A stretch of DNA of 64,000 nt, from assembly GCA_914767715.1 (NCBI GenBank), contig OU612071.1, positions 4,154,001-4,218,000 on the forward strand. Reading direction: 5' to 3'. The stretch is from Membranipora membranacea (lineage: Eukaryota; Bryozoa; Gymnolaemata; Cheilostomatida; Membraniporidae). Of this stretch, positions 11,801 to 22,100 are shown piece by piece. Position 1 is the first letter of the stretch; every line of letters starts with the position of its first letter. The translations under genes were made by a program, and so were the position numbers. Below the pieces are notes generated by a model. That model did not search any database, was not told where the DNA came from, and saw only the letters and a program-made list of their open reading frames with translations.

Positions 11801-12537
11801 TAGTTGATATGTCGGAGGAGAGGATTATCACATGGGTTGTCATTGAACGTAAAATACCACTTAGTACATGTGTTGGCTCCATGGGTCCGGACTGTCATAT
11901 AAGCTATCACTCTCAACCCACTTGTATCACTCAGCTTAGGGTAGGTGAGCAACTGTAATAAAGAAGATACTGCAACAAGGTGAATGTTTGACGTTGTGCT
12001 GATCACCTTTGTATGCGGACCTACTCAAGGTCGCCATTCTCCAGACCACAGGAACCATACCTCTGCAATCCGGAACCTTAGTGACATATCATACTAGCAG
12101 ACCTCAAAGGTCTACGTCACAAACTTGGCCTTGATCAAAATTGGTCTTGGTTGAACATGGCCTGGGCCATGTTTGGGCTTGTCACTGGTTTTAGCATGTG
12201 CTTGAATTTAGATGCAGTGGAATCATTCGCCATGTCAAACAAGATAAGAATTATACAACTTAGAGGCCAAACTCACAAGCACAGAACCAGAATCTCTGTC
12301 ATCAGCACTAATATCTCCCCAGTAATGTCGAATATTATCAAACTCTGGTCTGGAGTCACACGCCTCTCTGACTTTCTCTGTAAAAGATTGCATATATGTA
12401 ACATATGATATATGTATATATATATATATTTAAATATATATATAAATTATAATCAATGCTTGGTGTTACATATGCACTATACATGAGCATCGTGAGCACC
12501 ATACATCGTGTGTTATGGTTGAGAATAGGATGATAAC

Positions 12538-12913
12538 TTAAAGGGCAACCACGGTTTCGCAGCAATGCATTAATGGGTAGCAAATAATGTGCTGGGCAGC
12601 ATCAGCTTTGTGCATTACGCGATGCAAAACTCAAAGTAGTTGCTGACTCTAAGCTGGGTAACACATCAGTTTAGGGGAGGTTCCAAGACTTTGCTGTAAT
12701 AATTATAGAGCACAGGCTAAATAATAACAGGAACAGGAAACTGCTATGTGGTATTCTCTTTTAGCTGAGTTTGAGTACCTGATGGAAGAAATGTTTCACA
12801 AGAATTCTGGCTGAATAATCATCCGAATTATATTTTGTCTTTTTCCCCATGCAGAAGGTGCAATCTGCTATTAATCAATGGCCATCAATGAGAAGTTGTT
12901 TGAAACCCATTAA
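12538..12913. mobile_element. TTAA-bounded non-autonomous element, about 375 bp (piggyBac-type candidate)
   Basis: Bounded by TTAA at 12538-12541 and 12910-12913. It is the reverse complement of 28225-28598, about 80-85 percent alike by eye over the whole length and also TTAA-bounded. Ends include GGGCAACCACGGTTT. It lies in copy-1-specific DNA inside a gene B intron. It has no ORF. TTAA target use is typical of piggyBac; the assignment is an inference. Confidence 0.55.
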
Positions 12914-13321
12914 GACAATCGTTTAGATAATATCACTGACAAATGCAGAGAGAGAAGAAAACAATTATCCGAACCGGTTCTCTGCGGAAAGAAATGCTAT
13001 AGAATGTGTGCAGAAACAAGGGCACGTCCCGAAAGGCTGGGACCCTTCTGGCGCACCCAGCTTCCCAGGGCACTAACACCTCAACTCAACTGCTACCAGT
13101 ATTGCTACTGCTACCTCTTCTTGCTAAAACTACCTCTACCTTTCCAATTTGGCTACCTCTACATTACCACGGAAATTTGTGCATATCGGTAGCAAAATAG
13201 TGCAAGCAGAGAGGTATTTCAATAGCTCACTGAGCTGTTGGGTACTGTCAGAAAACAACTCAATAGCAGTAGAAGATTACGGTAAAAATTCTCCGGTTAT
13301 AAAGCACCGATTTGAAAAAAA

Positions 13322-13406
13322 ACTGACCTTGATGGGATTCGAACCCACAACAATCTGATGACCAGTGATTAATAGGCAGACGCTCTACACACTGAGCTAT
13401 TCAGCC
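13322..13406 (-). mobile_element. tRNA-like SINE head (not a functional tRNA)
   Basis: On the minus strand it reads GGCTGAATAGCTCAGTGTGT...GTGGGTTCGAATCCCATC with a T-run after it. A and B boxes are good, but the 5' GGCTGAA cannot pair with the 3' end and the anticodon region is too long. It sits in a stretch of about 300 bp (13170-13470) inside the minisatellite that copy 2 lacks, so it is probably a recent SINE insertion. Confidence 0.6.
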
Positions 13407-13439
13407 ATTCACGGATTTCCGTGGGCCGTGATTGCTAAT

Positions 13440-13945
13440 ATACGCCACTGATCTCCAACTTTCGAATAAGGCTACCTCCACCTTACCACTAGGGCAACCT
13501 CCACCTTACCAATAAGGCTACCTCTACCTTACCTATAAGGTTACCATTACTTTGCCAATAACGCTACTTCTACCTTACCAATAAGGCTTCCTCTACATTA
13601 CAATAAAGCTACCTCTACCTTATCACAAAGGCTACCTCTATATTACCAATAAGGCTACCTCTTCATTACAACAAAGGCTACCTCTACCTTATCACAAAGG
13701 TCATCTCTACTTTACCAATAAGGCTACTTCTACCTTACCAGTAAGGCTACCTCTACATTACCAATAGGACTACCTCTACCTTACCAATAAGGCCACCTCT
13801 ACTTTACCAATAAGACTACCTCTACCTTACCAATAGGACTACCTCTCCTTACCAATAAGACTACCTCCACCTTGCCAAATAGGCCACCTCTACCTTACTA
13901 ATAAGGCTACCTCCATCATACCAATAAGGCTACCTCCACCCACCC
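13440..13945 (+). repeat. 23-bp minisatellite, short array (copy 1)
   Basis: About 21 degenerate units of AATAAGGCTACCTCTACCTTACC in the intron between gene B exons 4 and 5. A few related units also lie at about 13090-13170, before the SINE insertion. The homologous array in copy 2 is about four times longer. Confidence 0.9.
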
Positions 13946-16729
13946 CTAAACTTACTGACGCATGCAGGTGCTGGTAATGAGTTGTCTCCACATCCCTCGA
14001 GGCAAACTTCGTCAGCTGCACTCAAATCCTCTCCGCATTCATCATTCTATTAAAGTAAATTAATGCAATTGTTCACTGATAACTTTTGATTGTTATTATT
14101 ATGTTTAGAACAAAATTTGAAAATGAAAAAATCAGCTCTTATCGCATGCCATATCCTAAAGCATGGGTGGAGAAAATGTTTGCCTTAGTGGCAAGGCTGC
14201 AACACCGGTGGCTACATGTTTCTCTGTTTGCAGACAGGTCGGAGCACACCTGAGGGCCAACCAAACCAAAGTAGTCGATTGACCGCCATGGACTACTTTC
14301 CTTGTCAGCCTAAAGGAACATCTCAGAGTTTGAGTGTTATGAAAAAACTAGTTTTCTTTCGTTATTGGAAGCATGCAAAGATGTCTAACTTTGTTGCCAT
14401 AACTGTCTCTTGAGGTAATTCGAACTTGAGAAGATAGATTATCAACATTTTTGAGCCAATTATTTTAGGAGTTGATATCCACTCTTAAGTGAAAATAATG
14501 GTGGAAAAAGTACTTACTTCTAGCGTAGCGCCTAGCTTCATATACACTCCTGATGAAGACGCAGAGTTATCTTCAAGGGTTGAGATATTAATGCCATTAA
14601 GCTGCATACATTGGCCTGTAAACAGGAATGTTGGTTAGGGTGGGCGCAGGTACCATAAACCCAGTTAGGTTTTTCATTTTTTGCTTCATTTCAGGATCTG
14701 GCTTGGCATGGGTTTTAGTAAAACAGCACCACTGAATCCACTTTTTGCTGCGTTCTGGTAAAACTATTTTTATCCGACAAAGAACATCGAAAGAACCTCA
14801 GTTCAGCGAAAAGCCATCATCTGTTCCAGTCATGACTACCAAATATGAGCATCCGATGCAAGAAGCGTGAGAAGGTTTGACAATACCAAAGTAGTTACGA
14901 TATGTTTATAACATGAAGTGTTGTCTTCACATATATTTAACACACACCAAAGCTTTCCCTGACTCTGAAGAAAAAAATGAGTACTTAAATTGGTATTTTC
15001 TCTGCCAGCATTGATTCCCAGGTGGCGTAGTACAATATTCGATTTCTGATCAAGATCAGATACCAAAGCAGTCCTTACTTACACCCTGGAGGAAGTAGCG
15101 TTATTTTGACAAATTTGCAGTACTAGTACTAGGTTAAATATCCATCTAAGTCTTAGTTTTGGTTATGTGCAATATTAATTAAGTTACACACGTCAAAATG
15201 AAAAATAATATTCAAAAAGAGAAACTATTATTGGATTTGATTTGCATTGCTGAATAAAGCTCTAATCTTGCAAGAGATTCGGCACTTCTTTCTGAGCTTT
15301 TGTCTGAAAAATTTAACTAGGCTGACATTTGCAAGCAGCACACAGATTTCACAATAGACATTTGCACAACTCAGATATTCAGTCCTGCCAAATCAATAAT
15401 GATGTTTGTGTCAAAATATGTTAAATAAACATTGATAGTATGATCATTGTAGAAATGTGAGAAGGGGACTCAATGATCATAATAGTGATATGAAACCGAT
15501 AAACAAACTTGTAGCCTGTCAAACCAGAATACTCACCATGGTGTCATAATATGGGGTCCTAAAGACATTTTTATTCACATCCCTGTCTGCTTACAATTAT
15601 TGATCATTGAATTTTCAAAGTAGCATTACTGAGATTGAGTGTATGGGTCAGCAGGGAATGTTTGTACCTTTTATTTGTTAATAAGTAAATAATAATCTTC
15701 TGTCCAAGCGATGGAGAATTGAAATCGCTAGTTGAGAGAGGAGCACATCCATAGACATAGCTTAGTTTACCATTGAATGTACTGAAATTATCTGGATGTA
15801 ACTCTAATCTGAATAATAAAACAACCTAAATCAATCACATGAAAATATTGGAGAGATGTTTCCACTTCATTACCTTGATCATTGCGATAGACGGAGACAC
15901 AGGCAGGGAAATCTTTCACACATTGAGTCAGGCACTCGATAGATGTCCGGGAATATACAGTACTTATAGCTTTAGATGGTGAGATCCTCACACCATCATA
16001 TATCTGTATCTTATTATGTGCTGTTGACTAACTCTAAAATATACAAAGAGTAGAAAACTCAGAGGTATTAACATACATAACTTTTCACAACTTATAACCA
16101 GCTACTAGATATGCAATGAATCAACTCACAGATAATAAGTAACTTACAGTGCAAATATTATCCGATGCTTGATTTATAAATTGCACAACTCTATAAACCT
16201 GTCTATACATGTAGTGCTTAAATCAGGACTGTCTTTTGTTCTAAATATACAGGAAATTAGTCTGAAATACCAATCAAAATACCTCTCAAATTAAAACAGC
16301 ACCATTTCTGGCTATCATTTTTAGGAAGCAAGGTATCGCATTACTTTGTCTTCCTTAACATCAACATATTTACAATCTGTAAAATAACTCAGGTGTTTGG
16401 GATCAATGGATGACTAATATTAACATAAAACTACCAAATGATCGAACTATAGGTTATGCTATGAAAGTAACTAAGTCATTACATGTCTAACACTGCTATT
16501 ATATTATCAAATCTAGAATAAGTTGTCCTTCGAACCATGTTAAGAAAAATCTCCTTATTGTAACATTATATAAGTGAAGGCATAACTTACGAAGACTGCT
16601 GCTGTCAGCATTACACAAACCAAAGGAAGAGAAGACGATAAGAGTAGATATGGTGAGAGTATCATACATCGTAACTTTACGACAGCAGTCAGTACCTGTC
16701 ATCTTGTCTCACCAGCTACTTCTAATTAG

Positions 16730-16935
16730 CTGATGAGTTGTCTCTGATATGATTTGGCTGTCAGGTTGGAGATACAGCCAATGCCAGGTCACTGATAGCA
16801 CACGTTGGGATATAATGAGAGTACAACTGAATTATTAGACACACACATTCCCACTCACCAGCCAATCAGGGCCAACACATTGGCTACTCCTTATGTTCAG
16901 CTCTTTAAATAATGCTGATGTTTGCCTCCACTGAA
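16730..16935 (-). promoter_or_regulatory. Candidate gene B promoter with CCAAT-type boxes (copy 1)
   Basis: Directly upstream of the gene B start on the minus strand lie a TATA-like ATTTAAAG (about 16905) and three CCAAT/ATTGG words (AGCCAATGTG, GATTGGCTGG, GCATTGGCTG). The block is conserved in copy 2 (about 57058-57265). Similar sequence, with AGCCAATCAGAGCC and a TTAAATA word, recurs at 21345-21535 and 24990-25390, so it may be a dispersed repeat used as a promoter. Confidence 0.3.
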
Positions 16936-19114
16936 TAATATTAGCCTCTGCAGGAAGTGCAGTTAAAGGTACTCTAAATAACAATATCCTCTCTTTAGAA
17001 ACCTTCTGAATTATTTATTGACTAATGATATTTTGTTTAAGTGGTATCCTGTATGAAATAAAGTCTACACCAATTGATCCAAAAGCTATAGAAATTATAT
17101 ATCTTTGTCTTTGATTGTCGATGTTTTGTTTATTGCTGTTTCCAATAAAGAAAACAACTAGGACATTGAGGCATCGGTCTATAAATATGTTATGTTAAAT
17201 TATGGCATTTTGTTGAGATTAATGTAGTGATTTTACTCTGTTAGAAATTTAATGTTCTTACATATGTTCCATTTATTTTGCGGCCATGACCTGTGCATGA
17301 AAATAGGAGCATTGCTTTCCTTTGAAAGCTGTCAAAGGTGTTAAAATGTCCGGTTCTATTTGCAAAACATATTCAAAGTAGTTCACAGTAATGTGACACT
17401 GATATTTACCCTACCAAAACCAGCTGATATGACCTTGGAACGGCCTTATTTTGATAATGGGAACAAGACTATGAATTAGCATCACTCTCTATAAAGGCCG
17501 TTGTAGTAGAACTTGCTAATGCATTCTTCTTTTGAAGGCTAATAGTGTAAAGCTTCTTTGAGAATTTTGAGAGATTCAAAAGCCAGGTGTAAAGTTAGTA
17601 AATTTTAAAAGTATAACACAGTACTGCATTATCAAACGACTAAGCCTTGTCCCATTGCTTTAGTAACAATTGGTTCTTTAAGAGCCCATTATTAATCTGG
17701 AACAGGAGATTTTACTGTATTTTGTTCCCAATAGATTTAAGTAGCTCAAAAATTCAATAATAATGATATAATCCTTGTGAATAGTTTTATATGTAATTGA
17801 TATTGGTCAATGTATCAATATAGACATGAATGTTTGAGCCTTTGTTTACCAACCGAAAAAAGCACCTGTTGTCAAATTCAATCAAACAACACAAAAATTC
17901 TGAATACCAGACAAAGGTTATTACAAGGTGTTTAAGAGAAAAGTATGCACAGAAGGTTCACATGATCTCATCAATTCAATTACAAAACCATTTCCGAGGA
18001 AATGCTTCAAAAATCATCCGAAAGTCATCGAAAGTGGTAGAACTTTCTACATTCAACAGGTGATTTGTTACAGAACAGGCAATTCCTAAATTCAGAACAT
18101 TCAAAAGGCTGTCGGTTTGCATGAACGCAAGCAAGATTTGTAATTGCAGGATGGGACATTGCAGTAGGCTTCATGAACTGCTTCTAATATTGAGCCGAGT
18201 TGACTAAGTCTCACTTTCATTTCCGAAAAACAGCAACCCAAACCAAAAGAAAATTGCTCCAAAAAGTTTCTTCCAGAGATATAAATTAATCATTTGTTAT
18301 CATAGCTATAATTTGTTGCAGCCATAATACACTCATATACATTCACTTTGCCACTGAGAGCTCTGAAACCTGAACTGCAAGGACCAGCTATAAATATTAA
18401 GTATTTGATATAGCAGGACTATGATCCTATGCAGTTAAACGTTGCACACTTTCTTATGTGTGATTGCATATTCTCACGCATATAATATACAACTGCAGGG
18501 CTCTGCAGAACAAACATCAATCTGCCTGGAAAAATCTAACCATTTCCAATATTGTGGCCCAAACAACATCAAGAAACACAGCAATTTATCTGCCAACTGT
18601 GCATTGATAGCTAGGAGAGAAGCATGTAGGAGTCATTGATATGATATGATATGAGATGATATGAATATATATCAGTGGTAGGAATAAATACATAACATAC
18701 AGGAGGCCAATTAAACGGATGAATTACAATATTACATCACCAAAGATATCTAGCTTGTTATCTGATCCTTAATACCTGGTGCATTTGGCATCACTGCTAT
18801 AAAAGCTCTATTGCTAGTCAAAGTCAAAAAAATGTGACTTTAAATCTTTGATAAATGATTTCATCAGCCACAGAGGCCCCAATTACCAACCTATCAGATT
18901 ACTCCAATTAAACTCATGAATCATGCAGAAGCTGTTTCCAATAGGGCAATTACATATAACCGATCTTCTGCAATTACCACCTGATTCAACATGGATAAGT
19001 TTTGGATATAAATCAGAGTGGGCCACCTTATTTCAACCCAACTGTGTCCTTGTGTCGGACCAGCAATGGAAAACAAGGTGTGATAAAACTCAAGTGTTCT
19101 ACGCTAATCACCAG
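16936..19114. other. Divergent intergenic region between genes B and C (copy 1)
   Basis: 2.4 kb separate the two start codons here and 1.37 kb in copy 2 (57031-58395), because about 17495-18556 is absent from copy 2. A (TATGA)n run lies at about 18637-18665. The long open stretch at 18923-19114 before the gene C start is not conserved: copy 2 has TGA where copy 1 has GGA, so it is treated as 5' UTR. Confidence 0.45.
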
Positions 19115-22100
19115 ATGGGTTTACGAGATCTGAATCAGCTTGCTTATTTAGGTAAGTTTAATCACAATTCGAGTATTTGAATTGAGAAGATTGTCTAATG
19201 ATTTCTTTTCGACTAATCATCGTTAGAAATTATATTGGGTTCCTTTTACTGCTTTTGAGTGCCAAATTTCGCCCTGGCTTTTGACGGCTCTCCTTTGTCT
19301 TGCAGCCAGCTTTTGATATTGCCAAATGTGGGTTCAGTTTTGAGGCAGCGCTAACAGACCCCTTACATCTGAACTATCTTGTAAACAGGTGCACATCTCT
19401 AAAAGAAATTGTTCGACAATTTCATTGGCAGATATTTCATTCTCATCCAGATGTATAGAATAATACAGGTGTATATTGAAGAGGTAACATTGGAAAGTGT
19501 TGAATGAGGCTTGAATGTGAAATGGTAGATTCTGTCTTACTGCCTTTCAGAGTACCTTGAGTTTATACAATCATATTATCTTTGCTTCTTTAGGATTGAT
19601 GATACGTATATCCAGCTTAATCTCTGTACATGGGTACTGCCCTGAAGAGAGAGGTTACTTTGAAGCTCCAGCTCTGTTTGGTAATAAGTGCTGGAAATAT
19701 CACTACCCTCCAGGGGAGACAATCAGTAGAGTGAGTGCACTTAAAAATCAATGATAATCTTATAGTCAAAGAGTAATAATGATTTATGGCCGCCTCTTTT
19801 TATGATGATGATTATGATGATGATTATGATGATGATTATGATGATGATTATGTTGATGATGATGATGATTATGATGATGATTATGATGATGATTATGATG
19901 ATGATTGTGATGATGATTGTGATGATGATTATGACGATGATTATGATGATGATTATGATGATGATTATGATGATGATTATGTTGATGATGATGATGATTA
20001 TGATGATGATTATGATGATGATTATGATGATGATTATGATGATGATTATGATGATGATTATGTTGATGATTATGATGATTATTATGGTTTATGTCTTGAA
20101 GAGTAATGAAAGCGTTTAAAAAACAGTAATATCCTTCCATTGAACATTAAATTAACCTTGGTTTAAACTGAAACTGAAGAATAATTAGATTGTCCGGATT
20201 TAATGGAAGATATAAAAAATAAGTTTATATTACATCAGTTTAATAGAGCTACTTGAAGGAAACATAGTAAACTTGATTTGATATTATGAACACTGGTAAA
20301 AATAAAGATAGGTTATACATATATACAGCTATGCGCGAACATGATATAGCCTCATTTGTTTTGTTTTTCTCAACAATTAAAACTTTCTTCTCCCACCATC
20401 AGTCAAAAACAGAGAAAGTGTCAAAAATGGATTGTTAAAACGAAGTTATAATGGATGTAATTATTTATCACATTTGAGAATATAACATGGCCGCAGGGAT
20501 TATCCCTGTGTAAGGAGGACGACTCTGATGGTATTATCGTGGCTCCACTTAAAGTATCTATGTCAGAATCATACAGCGCTATCAGGACCAGCTATATACA
20601 ACGTGGAGGTGGGTCTGTTTGTTGATCAATATGAAAGGCAGTAAATTGTTATTTGACAAATTTTGTTATTATTCAGGTCACCTAAACATATGGTGAAGAC
20701 GATGTGATATTCGGTGGATTATTGTCTGTCAAATTTTGTTACTATTCAGGCTATGATAACATGCTCTTAAGAGGATAGAAAAAAGTAAAGCTAAAAAAGA
20801 TGTCTTAGCACCCTGTTGTCCAAGTGATTAGATCACATAGCAGGTAGCAATAGATTTATACAGCCAACAGCAAGGAATATGTATGGTATATGTGTTATTC
20901 TATTATGGAAAGTTCATGCAGATTCCGATTAATTTCAGATTAATATTGCTGGTCTGGTCTATAATGAATAGATTGATCCACTCATTCCTAATATGGGCTA
21001 TCGCAGCTTAACAAAGACAGTATAAGGACTAATAATATTACTCAAGTTGCAACAATGTAATACTTCACCTCACTCAATAAAAATCTATGACCTTGACATT
21101 CTTTCTCATATTTCAGCTGACTCTGCTGGGGCTCTGATTCTGCTGGGTATACGTCTGAAAGTGGGAAACTGGACCTCCCTCACTCCTGAGAATCTCTGTA
21201 CTAACCTCAGCCCTCTGTTCTATACCACATGTATCCAAGGTTACGAAGGTAAATCTTTGAATCTCTGCTGAAAGTACTTGTTGAACAAAGCTGCACTCAG
21301 TGAACTTAGCTAATGTTTTGCCTCTGGACTGCCTAGCTGTTGGGTGTGAGCCAATCCCAAGTGACTAAAGAGTTACTGAGATATAGCAAAAGTGAAACTG
21401 AATTAATCTACATAATGCAATTGGTACCTTCAGTCAGGTACAATCTGACCCAGCATCGGCCTCTCCCTCCTCTCAGCTAATCAGAGCCAACACGTTTGCC
21501 GAGTAAACTGATCCTCTTAAATAGTACTAGCTGAGACCAGGTGTATTAGGAATGAGACCTGAATATCTGGAATCCAGTAAGCAATGACCTGAATTTTCAA
21601 TTCGTCTTCAATCATAAGCTCTTGACCTCTGGCTTTAAACGTTTAACTGATGGAATATTTTCATTCTCTAACACATTGAGTTTACGGAAAACGGAAAAAT
21701 ATAACATGTCAATTAACGCCTAATGAACCCTTAAACGATTATGCTGATATCATGGAGGTATGCTATCAGCCAGTCTATGGGAGTCAGTGAGCACACTTAT
21801 TGAATTGAACCTCTGTAATGACTAACACTAGTGTGGATTCAAATTTGTTTTATGTGTCCAACAGGTTGGCAGGTGACACAATGGCCGAACTTTAATAGCT
21901 TTGATTATCATGATGTTGTGATAAGATTGAACAACATTAATGACGAGAGGACAGACATCGGACTGAAGTGGACTATCCGAACACCATTTGACCTTCAGAG
22001 GTCACCACCACAACCGTTCCATGTCATGTGTAGCATCAAGGAATGTACCAAAGGTGAGGAAGTCCTAACAGTTACTGACAGTTAGGCATTTTTTTTAAAT

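Larger units (their letters stand above)
11078..16702 (-). pseudogene. Gene B (copy 1), broken: PAN/apple plus CTHRC1-like secreted protein
   Basis: Exons on the minus strand: 16702-16591 (start MTGTDCCRKVTMYDTLTIST, signal peptide ending near GLCNA), 16033-15874 (PAN-like), 14615-14518 (end of PAN, GQCMQLNG), 14046-13956 (Cys-rich), 12377-12277 (ADDRDSG, CTHRC1-like), 11952-11784 (CTKWYFTFNDNPCDNP) and 11193 to the 11113 break. Lesions: a 5-bp deletion in exon 2 gives an in-frame TAA directly after AACAGCACA and removes a Cys; a Cys in exon 4 is Ser here (DLSAAD against DLCAAD); 24 bases (8 residues after DNP) are absent from exon 6; the deletion at 11113 cuts exon 7, leaving a stop at 11078-11080, and removes all later exons. 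It does retain the original-looking exon 6 donor GTAAGA lost in copy 2. Confidence 0.75.

Noticed and set aside
13322-13406. A functional tRNA gene on the minus strand
   Set aside because: The acceptor stem does not pair and the anticodon arm is abnormal; a SINE head fits better.
15788-15991. Extended PAN-exon reading frame past VYRNDQG
   Set aside because: A GTAATG donor after CAAG gives a phase-matched join to GQCMQLNG that completes the PAN-like module; the extension is intron.
17830-18063. 77-codon open stretch upstream of gene C
   Set aside because: Lies in copy-1-only DNA, is Lys-rich without domain, and is absent from copy 2.
18923-19114. ATG at 18923 as the start of gene C
   Set aside because: Copy 2 has a TGA in this stretch and several replacements; the ATG at 19115 starts a good signal peptide in both copies.
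19784-20140. Long open frames on both strands rich in Asp/Tyr, His/Asn or Met/Ile
   Set aside because: They are readings of the intronic GATGATGATTAT microsatellite; copy 2 differs in length and the flanking exons splice around it.
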